Source: Actinomycetota bacterium
Lineage (GTDB): Bacteria; Actinomycetota; Thermoleophilia; Gaiellales; Gaiellaceae
Assembly: GCA_005885565.1 (NCBI GenBank)
Contig: VAXK01000292.1
Coordinates: 1 to 8,925, forward strand
Reading direction: 5' to 3'
DNA: 8,925 bases
Below, one piece after another: positions 1 to 5,473 of this stretch. Below the pieces are notes generated by a model. That model was not told the origin of the DNA. It saw only the letters and a list, made by a program, of their open reading frames with translations, and did no database searches. Position numbers and translations under genes: made by a program. The stretch's first letter is position 1, and every line of letters starts with the position of its first letter.

Positions 1-279
1 CGCGCGCTTCTCGAGCGCTTCGCCGAGGAGCACGCGCCGGTCCACCTGCGCCCGAGCGCGGAGGTGAACGCGGCGCTCCGCCGCCTGAGCGCCGACGGGG
101 TCCGGCTCGGGGCCTTCACCGACGCGCCGGAGGCGCTCGCCCGCGTCGCCGCGGCACAGCTCGGAGTCGCACGGCGGCTCGAGGCGCTGGAGACGGGCCC
201 GGGGGCGCTGGAGCGCCTGCTCGAGCGGCTCGGCGCCGAGGCCCGGATCGTCCGCAGCGTCGCCGACCTCGCGGGCTAA
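1..279 (+). CDS. C-terminal part of a probable HAD-family hydrolase (5' end outside window)
   Basis: The reading frame is open from base 1 to the TAA at 277-279, giving 92 residues with no start needed, so the gene begins upstream. The text fits the second half of a haloacid-dehalogenase-type phosphatase of the phosphoglycolate phosphatase kind. A stretch LRPSAEVNAALRRLSADGV is followed by LGAFTDAP, where the Thr after a hydrophobic strand is in the place of HAD motif II (hhhT/S). The rest alternates helix and strand and ends in ARIVRSVADL, resembling the last strand and helix of the core. The nucleophile motif DxDxT and the motif III Lys would lie outside the window or are not obvious, so substrate cannot be given. 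A small coiled-coil gene follows after 10 bp on the same strand. The HAD call rests on pattern similarity and is moderate. Confidence 0.55.
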   Translation, partial: RALLERFAEEHAPVHLRPSAEVNAALRRLSADGVRLGAFTDAPEALARVAAAQLGVARRLEALETGPGALERLLERLGAEARIVRSVADLAG

Positions 280-282
280 GAT
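277..282 (+). promoter_or_regulatory. -10-like box TAAGAT before the coiled-coil gene
   Basis: TAAGAT matches the actinobacterial -10 pattern TANNNT and ends 7 nt before the ATG at 290, the spacing expected for a leaderless transcript. It overlaps the TAA stop of the preceding gene. No -35 hexamer and no Shine-Dalgarno is visible. The motif alone is weak; support comes from the same arrangement in front of four other genes here. Confidence 0.35.
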
Positions 283-289
283 CGACTCG

Positions 290-511
290 ATGGAGCGCAA
301 GAGCCTCGACGACCGCCAGCTCGACGCGGTGCTCGAGCGACTCGACCGGATCGGCGACGAGCTCCGGACGCTGAACCGTCGGCTCGACCAGCAGGAGCAC
401 CTGCTCCGGATCTCCCGGGAGCTCGCGAACCTGAACGAGTCCCTCCAGGCGCTTGCCTACGTCGCCCTCGGCCACCAGGGGCCGCAGGTTCGGCGCCGCC
501 GGACCGGCTAG
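290..511 (+). CDS. Small hypothetical coiled-coil protein, 73 aa
   Basis: An ATG at 290 opens a 73-codon frame ending in TAG at 509-511. Residues 5-60 are almost entirely helical, with heptad-like spacing of Leu and Ile (DAVLERLDRIGDELRTLNRR, then LLRISRELANLNESLQAL) and alternating Arg and Glu/Asp, so a coiled coil or helical hairpin is likely. The tail is short and basic (RRRRTG). There is no membrane segment, signal peptide or cysteine. It lies 10 bp behind the HAD gene on the same strand and may be co-transcribed, but it also has a TAAGAT box 7 nt before its start. I do not recognise the family; a self-associating or partner-binding role is only a structural inference. Codon use (strong G/C third positions) supports it as real. 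Confidence 0.6.
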   Translation: MERKSLDDRQLDAVLERLDRIGDELRTLNRRLDQQEHLLRISRELANLNESLQALAYVALGHQGPQVRRRRTG

Positions 512-747
512 GAGGGCTTGGCGCTTCGATTGGCGGAACGCCGTCGGAAGGCTCTGAACCCGGCGATGAGGTAGATGCTCAGCAGACCGAGCCCGATTAG
601 CCGCGCGAGCGTGGTGCCGACCACCAAACAAGCCACGGCAACGCCGAGAATGAACAGGCACAGGAACGCGATGCGCACGCGGTCGAACGCATCCCACGCA
701 GCGAGGAATCCTTGTAGAGGCGTTGGCAGATCATCAGGATCGGCCAC
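508..747 (-). CDS. Small two-helix membrane protein of unknown function, 79 aa
   Basis: The frame from GTG (747-745) to TAG (510-508) encodes 79 residues. An acidic N-terminus (ADPDDLPTPLQGFLAAWDAF) is followed by two hydrophobic stretches of 13-18 residues at about 28-45 (FLCLFILGVAVACLVVG) and 48-61 (LARLIGLGLLSIYLIAG), then a strongly basic tail (RAFRRRSANRSAKPS). By the positive-inside rule the tail should be cytoplasmic. The open frame continues upstream to about 960, but that part is Arg/Ser/Thr-rich out-of-frame sequence. GTG at 747 was chosen because the protein character begins there and TACACT lies 6 nt upstream. The stop overlaps the stop of the convergent coiled-coil gene in a shared CTAG. 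Its GC is lower (65% over 601-660), so transfer is possible. No family recognised. Confidence 0.6.
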   Translation of the reverse strand: MADPDDLPTPLQGFLAAWDAFDRVRIAFLCLFILGVAVACLVVGTTLARLIGLGLLSIYLIAGFRAFRRRSANRSAKPS

Positions 748-753
748 GCCCCA

Positions 754-759
754 AGTGTA
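754..759 (-). promoter_or_regulatory. -10-like box TACACT for the small membrane protein
   Basis: On the minus strand TACACT is followed by TGGGGC and then GTG, a 6-nt gap as in leaderless actinobacterial genes. The GGGG run just before the start could be read as a poor ribosome binding site instead, but it is too close to the start for normal use. No clear -35 element is present. Confidence 0.4.
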
Positions 760-787
760 GGCGTGGTTTAGGCGGCGAGTGGTGCGG

Positions 788-880
788 CGCGCGGGCGAGC
801 GCTTGCGAGAGGCGGGCGAGCATGACGAGGTCGGCGTGGAGCGCGACCCGCTCGCGTCCACGAGTGCGACAGGCATCCAT
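788..880 (-). pseudogene. Possible transposase C-terminal remnant
   Basis: A minus-strand frame from ATG at 880 reads MDACRTRGRERVALHADL and then VMLARLSQALARA before turning into a low-information tail that stops at 734. The Arg-rich stretch followed by the HADLVMLARLSQALARA helix resembles the last helix of transposases common in actinobacterial insertion sequences, as I remember them; I cannot name the IS family. An in-frame TAG lies seven codons upstream of the ATG, so nothing larger survives. The frame runs 14 bases into the start of the 508-747 gene. Together with the phosphatase scrap just upstream it makes 748-966 look like a deletion or insertion scar. Chance similarity is possible. 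Confidence 0.3.
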
Positions 881-898
881 CTGCCCCGATCTCGTCGC

Positions 899-966
899 CT
901 ACCTCGGTGAGACTGGACCGAGGTCGCGGGCGTTGAAGCGTCCCTCCCAGTCGAGATCACGCGCGT
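899..966 (-). pseudogene. N-terminal scrap of a protein-tyrosine phosphatase-like gene
   Basis: Directly after the stop of the propeller lipoprotein, the minus strand encodes DARDLDWEGRFNARDLG, then PVSPR and a stop at 899-901. The pattern (D/E)LDWEGxxNxRDLGG is the usual opening of the Y_phosphatase3 family (PtpB-like tyrosine/serine phosphatases). The similarity ends after about 17 residues, exactly where an 8-bp inverted repeat begins. The catalytic HCxxGxxR loop is absent and no proper start codon is in frame (the codon before the first Asp is ATA). I read it as a truncated gene, formerly next in the operon behind the lipoprotein gene. The call rests on a short motif and is moderate. Confidence 0.45.
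901..924. repeat. Perfect 8-bp inverted repeat with 8-nt loop
   Basis: ACCTCGGT (901-908), an 8-base loop, and ACCGAGGT (917-924) form a perfect stem. It lies 43 bp past the stop of the minus-strand lipoprotein gene and exactly at the end of the phosphatase-like similarity. No T-run follows on either strand, so it is a poor intrinsic terminator; it could be a processing hairpin or a recombination scar. Confidence 0.5.
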
Positions 967-2385
967 CTATGGCAGCCGGTAGATGTCGAGCACGCCGCTC
1001 GTCCGGTGCTCGTTCGCGTCGCCCTCGGGGAGCGCGATCCGGCCGTCGGTGGCGATCGGGCTTGACCAGTGGCCCGACCCGGCCGGGAGCGTCGCCACCT
1101 CGACACCGTCCGTCGGGCGGCGGACGCGCAGGCCGCCGCCGGCCGGGTCGTAGACGTAGAGGAGGCCGCCGGCGACGACGGGGCTCGTCCCCGCCGCGGC
1201 CTTCTGCCACACGAGTTGGAGGCGACCGCCGCTCAGCGCCCAGCCGCGGGTCGAGCCGCCCGTCGCGACGAAGACCCACGTCCGTCCACCCGACCGCCAG
1301 ACGGCGGGCGCGGAGAAGAGGCCCTCCCCGAGCGAGAGCGTCTGGAGCTCGCCGCCCTGTCGGGCCCCGGCCCGCGCGGTGCCGTTCAGGTGCGCGAGGC
1401 TGAGCAGTCGCAGCTTGGCGTCCTTCCCGCTCTGCACAACGAGACCGCTCGACACGAGGGCGGGCGCGGTCGACCCGAGGTCGATGTCGCCTGTCTCGAG
1501 GCGGGCGGCGTCGGTCGGCGTCCAGTTCTGGAGGAGCCTTGCCGCGTTCGGGCTCAGCATCACGACGCTGTCACCCCAGTGGCGGCGGCCGTCCCACTTC
1601 CCGTCACCGGTCGCGACGAGGAGGCGGCCGCTCCCCGGCAGGACGACGACGCCCGAGCGCGCCCAGATCGCCGAGCCGCTCTCGGAGCAGCTGCTCGGCG
1701 CGATCAGCGCGTGTCGGTCGCTGCACAGCGCGTTCCAGACGTGGACGAGCCGCCCGCTGCGCGCGTCGATGGCGGCGACGTGCCCCTGGTAGGGCGGCGC
1801 GTCGCCGACGTATCCGCCCGTCGTCGCGAGGACGAGGCCGCGCGAGAGGTTGAGCGCCGTGCCGAGCTTCTCGCGCGCGGGCAGCCGCGTAATCGCCCTC
1901 GACCAGATCTCGCGACCGGTCGCGAGCGCAAGCTTGTGGATCCGTCCGTCCGGCGCGCCGGCCCAGACGAAGCGGCGGTCGCTGACGGGCGACGAGTTCG
2001 TGATCCGGTACGAGCCCGCCCACGAGGAGTAGCCGCGCGGGGTGAAGAGCCAGAGGCGCGCGCCGGTGTCGGCGTCGAGGGCGAGCGTGCGCCCGTAGGA
2101 GGTCGTGAGGACGAACACGTCGTGCCGCTTCCCGCGCACGGTGACGCCGCGGAGGTAGATCGGCGACGAGTCGGCCGTGCCGGGCAAGGCGACCCGCTGG
2201 CGGCGCAGGCTGCCGACGTTCGCCGCGGTGATCCCGGTGGAGCCGGGACCGGCGTTCCGCCGCGCCGCGTCGTAGCCGAAGCGCGTCCAGTCGCCGCCGG
2301 CGCGGACGGCCCCGCGGTTCGGCGCCGCGCTGGCGCACGCGACGGCGACGAGCGCGAGCATTGCCGCGGCGGAGGCGAGCCTCAC
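967..2385 (-). CDS. PQQ-like beta-propeller lipoprotein, 472 aa
   Basis: Starting at GTG 2385 the product opens MRLASAAAMLALVAVAC, a lipoprotein signal peptide with the acylated Cys at 17, so it should be anchored outside the membrane. The rest is a beta-propeller of the PQQ-like/BamB type. Blades repeat the pattern SSP(I/V)-strand-DGR-strand-LDADTGARLW: near 73-115 (SYGRTLALDADTGARLW), 131-162 (DGRIHKLALATGREIW), 183-217 (HVAAIDARSGRLVHVW), then about four more to the end. Cys221 and Cys233 could form a disulfide. No PQQ-ligand or dehydrogenase residues were identified, so a binding or scaffold role is more likely than an enzyme. The GTG overlaps the TGA of the upstream aminoacyltransferase gene (GTGA), implying translational coupling. 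ATG at 2361 is an alternative, but it would remove the basic residue that signal peptides need. Confidence 0.85.
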   Translation of the reverse strand: MRLASAAAMLALVAVACASAAPNRGAVRAGGDWTRFGYDAARRNAGPGSTGITAANVGSLRRQRVALPGTADSSPIYLRGVTVRGKRHDVFVLTTSYGRTLALDADTGARLWLFTPRGYSSWAGSYRITNSSPVSDRRFVWAGAPDGRIHKLALATGREIWSRAITRLPAREKLGTALNLSRGLVLATTGGYVGDAPPYQGHVAAIDARSGRLVHVWNALCSDRHALIAPSSCSESGSAIWARSGVVVLPGSGRLLVATGDGKWDGRRHWGDSVVMLSPNAARLLQNWTPTDAARLETGDIDLGSTAPALVSSGLVVQSGKDAKLRLLSLAHLNGTARAGARQGGELQTLSLGEGLFSAPAVWRSGGRTWVFVATGGSTRGWALSGGRLQLVWQKAAAGTSPVVAGGLLYVYDPAGGGLRVRRPTDGVEVATLPAGSGHWSSPIATDGRIALPEGDANEHRTSGVLDIYRLP

Positions 2386-3962
2386 GCGGCGGTCAGGTCG
2401 CGGCCGGCCGTCCAGGGGCCCGGAGGCGTGAGGAGCGACTCGACGTGCAGGTACGCGAGACCCACGATCGGGAAGTCGATCACCCGCTCGACGCAGAGGT
2501 ACCGCGGCCGCCAAGCGGGCTGGAACTTGCGGTTGAAGCTCAGCAGCCGGTCGATCTGGAAGAAACGGTCGAGGCGGAGCAGCCCGAAGCGCGCCGCGCG
2601 GTGCCAGAGCGGCTCGGCCTCGCAGCCGCGCAGCACCTCGCCGAAGACGGCGAAGTTGAGCGAGAGCTCGCTCGCGCCGTGCTCGCCCGCCCATTCGATC
2701 GTCTCCGCGACGAGGCTCTCCATGAGCCCGTTCGGCGTGTCCTTCCCGCGGCGCATCGCGGCGAGCGAGTAGCCGCCGCTCGCCGGCGAGGGGACGAGCT
2801 GGAGGAAGCCGCCGACCTGCCCGTCGGCTCCTTCCGCCACCGCGAGCATTCCCGCCTCGTGCGCGAAGAGCGCGTCCATCGCCATCGTGAACCCGCGCTC
2901 GGGCCAGCGGCCGCGCCACTCGTGCGAGACGCGCTCGAGCCCCGCGCGCAGCTCGGGGGTGACCTCCGCGGGTCGCACGAAGCGGACGCGGTAGCCCGCG
3001 CGGTGGATCCGGTGCACCGACTGCCGCACCTTCCGGATCGCCCGGCCCTCGAGCGAGAACTCGGCCGGGCAGACGACCGCCTCGTCGCCGAGGTAGATCG
3101 AGCGCAGGCCGGACGCGCGGTAGAGCGGCAGGAGCTCCGCGCTCGCGCCGAGGATCGCGACCCGCCAGGCGCGGTCGTGCGCGAAGCGGCGGAACGCCGC
3201 GAGGAGCGCCGGGACGTCGTCGGCCGCGCCGATCGGGTCGCCGCCGACGAGCGCGCAGCCGTTGACGACGCGGTAGGCGAGGAACGCGCGGTCGCCCGAC
3301 GAGAAGAAGTAGCTCTTGTCCCGTCGCAGGGAGAAGAACGCGAGGCTGTCGTGGCCGTGCTCGCGGACGAGCCGCTCGGCGAGCCGACGCTCCGGCGGCG
3401 TCTGCCGGGCACGCAGCGCGAGCGGCCGGAGCCAGAGGTAGAGCGCGCGGGCGGCGAGCGCGAGCGCGAGCAGTCCGAGCGCCTCCTCGAGCCGGTCCGA
3501 GAAGGCCATCCGGTCGGAGACGCGGAGCGCCGCGAGGGCGCCGACGGCTCCCAGGGCGGCGAGGGCACGGACGAGCGGGCGGATCGCTGCCGGATCGCCC
3601 GGCGCGACGAACTCGCGGCGGTAGCGCCAGAGCGCGACGAGGAGGACGAGGTGCACCGACGCCTCCTCGACGTCGAGGCCCTTCGCCAGGTGCGCGACCG
3701 CCGACACGGCGACGAGCGCCACCGCGAGCTGCCACGCCCGCTGCTTCCGGCGCGCGAGCGACCGCGACAGCCAGATCAGCGCGAGGCCGAGCGAGAGCGC
3801 GAGCACCCGCGCCGCCTCCGGCACGCCGGGCGGGAGGATGCCGCGTACGAGGTCGAAGCGATCGGCGAACTCCGGCGTGAGCGCCGACACGACGCCGACG
3901 AGACCTGCGACCGCGGCGCCGAGACCGAGGAGCGCCGGAGCGCTCGGACGGCGAGAAAGCAC
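2382..3962 (-). CDS. MprF/LysX-type phosphatidylglycerol aminoacyltransferase membrane protein, 526 aa
   Basis: The C-terminal half (about 190-500) is a DUF2156/LPG-synthase domain, which moves an amino acid from aminoacyl-tRNA to phosphatidylglycerol on the inner membrane face. Visible signatures are GDPIG (241-245), the tRNA-binding-like basic stretch IRKVRQSVHRIHRAGYRVRF (309-328), MRRGKDTPNGLMESLV (403-418), SLNFAVF (434-440) and FNRKFQPAWRPRYL (476-489). Residues 10-180 hold about six hydrophobic segments, with HLAKGLDVEEA (91-101) typical of the short LysX-like membrane region. That is far less than the flippase half of a full ~840-residue MprF, and no lysyl-tRNA synthetase is fused as in mycobacterial LysX. 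Lysine is the commonest donor in this family, but the sequence does not fix it. Expected effect: less negative membrane charge and resistance to cationic peptides. It is the first gene of a pair with the propeller lipoprotein. Confidence 0.85.
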   Translation of the reverse strand: MLSRRPSAPALLGLGAAVAGLVGVVSALTPEFADRFDLVRGILPPGVPEAARVLALSLGLALIWLSRSLARRKQRAWQLAVALVAVSAVAHLAKGLDVEEASVHLVLLVALWRYRREFVAPGDPAAIRPLVRALAALGAVGALAALRVSDRMAFSDRLEEALGLLALALAARALYLWLRPLALRARQTPPERRLAERLVREHGHDSLAFFSLRRDKSYFFSSGDRAFLAYRVVNGCALVGGDPIGAADDVPALLAAFRRFAHDRAWRVAILGASAELLPLYRASGLRSIYLGDEAVVCPAEFSLEGRAIRKVRQSVHRIHRAGYRVRFVRPAEVTPELRAGLERVSHEWRGRWPERGFTMAMDALFAHEAGMLAVAEGADGQVGGFLQLVPSPASGGYSLAAMRRGKDTPNGLMESLVAETIEWAGEHGASELSLNFAVFGEVLRGCEAEPLWHRAARFGLLRLDRFFQIDRLLSFNRKFQPAWRPRYLCVERVIDFPIVGLAYLHVESLLTPPGPWTAGRDLTAA

Positions 3963-3968
3963 GGTCTC

Positions 3969-3974
3969 AGGCTA
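3969..3974 (-). promoter_or_regulatory. -10-like box TAGCCT for the aminoacyltransferase-lipoprotein operon
   Basis: The minus strand reads TAGCCT, GAGACC, then the GTG start at 3962, a 6-nt spacing that fits a leaderless mRNA. There is no Shine-Dalgarno. The 73-bp gap behind the PIN gene leaves room for a promoter, but no good -35 sits 16-18 bp upstream of the box. Confidence 0.4.
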
Positions 3975-4035
3975 GCGGGCGCGTGTTCAGGAGTCGTTAA
4001 AACCGCTGCCGTTGACCCGTTTCCTCAGTAGCCGC

Positions 4036-4563
4036 CTATGCCCGACGCGCGCGACATGGCCGAACCCGGTTCGTTGGAACGTAGAGCTCTAGCTCCCCTT
4101 CGGGCACGAAGCTGAAGTGATAGTCGAGAGTCACGAACGGCCGGACGGCGACGTATGCCGCAGTCGCCGCGTGGACGGCATCAAACGAGGTAAGCCCGCA
4201 GGCCATCATCCGAGGCAGCCAGCGCTCGACCTCGGCAAGGTCGATTGCTGCCCAGTCGAGCGCCGTCAGGACCTGGCGCCAGGCGGCGTCTACTTCCTCA
4301 CGAAGCGTCTTCGCCCGCCGCAGCGTCCGCCGGTCCTGCCGGACATCGCCAGCGCGCCTCTTTGGATGCAGCTCCTTGAGCGCGATCTTGTAGGCGGCCT
4401 CCCACAGCTCTGCTTCCAGGAGGCGATTGAAGAAGACAGTGGATTCCGCGGCCGCCATGTAGCCGAGAAACATGCGGCACTCGACGTGTCGCGCCTGCGA
4501 AGGGATTAATGCATCGACCACAAAGCTCGTGTCGAGCACGAGCTCTCGGGGAGGAAGGAGCAT
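4036..4563 (-). CDS. PIN-domain ribonuclease, VapC-like, 175 aa
   Basis: From ATG 4563 the protein begins MLLPPRELVLDTSFVVDALI, the first strand of a PIN fold. The acidic metal-binding set is present: Asp11 (LVLDTS), Glu50 or Glu52 (RLLEAELWEAA), Asp128 (LTSFDAVHAATAAY) and Asp147 (FVTLDYHF). PIN nucleases of this kind cut tRNA, rRNA or mRNA, often as toxins. A basic helical insert (about 65-90, KELHPKRRAGDVRQDRRT) makes it longer than a typical 130-residue VapC. The frame is open to a GTG at 4617, only 3 nt after the stop of an upstream 48-residue ORF, and another GTG is at 4581. I chose the ATG because the PIN fold starts there and a hairpin covers the GTG at 4617, but the start is uncertain. 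GC is lower than in neighbours (40 of 60 in 4441-4500), hinting at transfer. A standard VapB partner was not recognised. Confidence 0.8.
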   Translation of the reverse strand: MLLPPRELVLDTSFVVDALIPSQARHVECRMFLGYMAAAESTVFFNRLLEAELWEAAYKIALKELHPKRRAGDVRQDRRTLRRAKTLREEVDAAWRQVLTALDWAAIDLAEVERWLPRMMACGLTSFDAVHAATAAYVAVRPFVTLDYHFSFVPEGELELYVPTNRVRPCRARRA

Positions 4564-4598
4564 CCCTTCGAAGGAGTACACGCCGCGTTCGGCTGGTC

Positions 4599-4615
4599 GC
4601 CTCCCGTCGGGAGGC
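4599..4615. repeat. Perfect 7-bp inverted repeat between the small ORF and the PIN gene
   Basis: GCCTCCC, a 3-base loop and GGGAGGC form a perfect GC-rich hairpin 5 bp after the stop of the 48-residue ORF. It overlaps the upstream candidate GTG start of the PIN gene (4617-4615). It could be a protein-binding operator, an RNA hairpin limiting read-through or translation of the nuclease, or chance. No T-run follows, so it is not a classic terminator. Confidence 0.5.
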
Positions 4616-4620
4616 ACGCT

Positions 4621-4767
4621 TCAGTCGCGGACGGCGCGGCGGAAGTCGATCCGAGCCTTCGCGCTTACGCGACTGGTCGCTCGGGCCACGACCTCCCCCC
4701 GTCGCGATTTCGCAACCTGCGCGGAAACAACTCGCTTCCTCTTCTCAGCCGTTCCGAGCTTCGTCAC
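4621..4767 (-). CDS. Small basic protein upstream of the PIN nuclease, candidate antitoxin, 48 aa
   Basis: GTG at 4767 to TGA at 4623-4621 encodes 48 residues, starting MTKLGTAEKRKRVVSAQVAK and ending RIDFRRAVRD. It has about 15 Lys/Arg against 4 Asp/Glu, no cysteine and no membrane segment. Several stretches look helical, so nucleic-acid binding is plausible. Two things argue that it is real: a TAGACT box 7 nt before the start, and its place 3-57 nt ahead of the PIN gene, depending on the PIN start. That is the position an antitoxin would take. It does not show a recognisable VapB, AbrB or ribbon-helix-helix pattern and lacks the usual acidic toxin-wrapping tail. It may instead be a non-classical antitoxin, a regulator, or a decayed remnant. 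Confidence 0.45.
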   Translation of the reverse strand: MTKLGTAEKRKRVVSAQVAKSRRGEVVARATSRVSAKARIDFRRAVRD

Positions 4768-4774
4768 AAAACCA

Positions 4775-4780
4775 AGTCTA
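4775..4780 (-). promoter_or_regulatory. -10-like box TAGACT before the small ORF-PIN pair
   Basis: The minus strand reads TAGACT, TGGTTTT, then GTG at 4767. TAGACT is close to the best actinobacterial -10 and the 7-nt gap fits leaderless initiation. A -35-like ATGACA (5 of 6 to TTGACA) lies 15 bp upstream, a slightly short spacer. This is the most convincing promoter in the window. Confidence 0.5.
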
Positions 4781-4810
4781 GTCAGGCGGTCGGGCTGTCA
4801 TCCGACGCGC

Positions 4811-5473
4811 TCACCGCTTGAGCAGGACGCGCCGCAGCTCGTCCTCCTTGCCGGGCTCCAGGATGGCGAGCACCTGGTCGCCGGGCTGGAGCTCCGTCGC
4901 GCCGACTGCGATCTCGGCCTTGCCGTTTCGCATGACGGAGATCAGCCGCGAGCCCTCGGGGAGCGACAGCCGCTCCACCTTCTTCCCGGCAGAGGGTGAG
5001 TCCTTGCCGATCTGCACCTCGACGATCTCGAGGTTCTCCTTGCGCAGCTCGAGCAGGTGGACGAGCTGGTGCTCGGGGACCTCGTGCTCGATGAGCGCCA
5101 TGATGCTCGTGGTCGCGCAGATGGTGGGCGAGATGCCGAGCAGGTCGAAATGGGCCTGGTTGCGCGGGTCGTTCACGCGCGCGATCGTCTTCGGGACGCC
5201 GTAGCGCTCCTTCGCGATCTGGCAGATGATCAGGTTGTCCTCGTCGTCCCCGGTCAGGGCGACGACGAGGTCGGGCGGCCGGCCGATCCCCGCGCGCTCG
5301 AGCACGAACAGCTCGGTCGCGTCGCCCTGCTGGACCTGGTGCTCGAACTCGGACTCGAGCTGTGCGAAGCGGTACGGCCGCTGCTCGATCAGCGTCACCT
5401 CGTGCCCCATCCCGGTCAGGCTGCGCGCGACGTTGGAGCCGGCCTTGCCGCCGCCTGCGACGAGTGCGTACAC
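4811..5473 (-). CDS. trkA: TrkA-family potassium uptake regulator with TrkA-N and TrkA-C domains (CeoC-like), 220 aa
   Basis: This is a cytoplasmic RCK/KTN protein that binds NAD(H) or a related nucleotide and gates a membrane transporter. The Rossmann fold opens MYALVAGGGKAGSNVARSL with the GxGxxG-like GGGKAG at 7-12, and an acidic residue (Glu30) ends the second strand where ribose is held. GDAT (50-53) and RVNDPRN (99-105) are typical TrkA-N signatures. A TrkA-C domain runs from about 140 to 220 (LPEGSRLISVMRNGKAEI, then LQPGDQVLAIL). The length of 220 matches the single-unit TrkA/KtrA/CeoC family. The GTG start directly follows the TAG of the preceding TrkA-N gene with no gap, so the two are co-translated and likely co-assembled. 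It is the last gene of the transport operon. No TrkH or KtrB partner is in the window. Confidence 0.9.
   Translation of the reverse strand: MYALVAGGGKAGSNVARSLTGMGHEVTLIEQRPYRFAQLESEFEHQVQQGDATELFVLERAGIGRPPDLVVALTGDDEDNLIICQIAKERYGVPKTIARVNDPRNQAHFDLLGISPTICATTSIMALIEHEVPEHQLVHLLELRKENLEIVEVQIGKDSPSAGKKVERLSLPEGSRLISVMRNGKAEIAVGATELQPGDQVLAILEPGKEDELRRVLLKR

Noticed and set aside
901..924. Intrinsic terminator for the aminoacyltransferase-lipoprotein operon
   Set aside because: The stem is perfect, but no T-run follows on the minus strand; it is recorded only as an inverted repeat.
2386..3735. Minus-strand open frame that would extend the propeller lipoprotein to 922 residues
   Set aside because: The extension is an Arg/Ala/Pro/Gly-rich out-of-frame reading of the aminoacyltransferase gene, and a proper signal peptide begins at GTG 2385.
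1069..4031. Long plus-strand open frames of over 500 codons opposite the lipoprotein and aminoacyltransferase genes
   Set aside because: They have Arg/Glu/Ala-rich low-complexity text with no domain pattern, as expected opposite GC3-biased genes.
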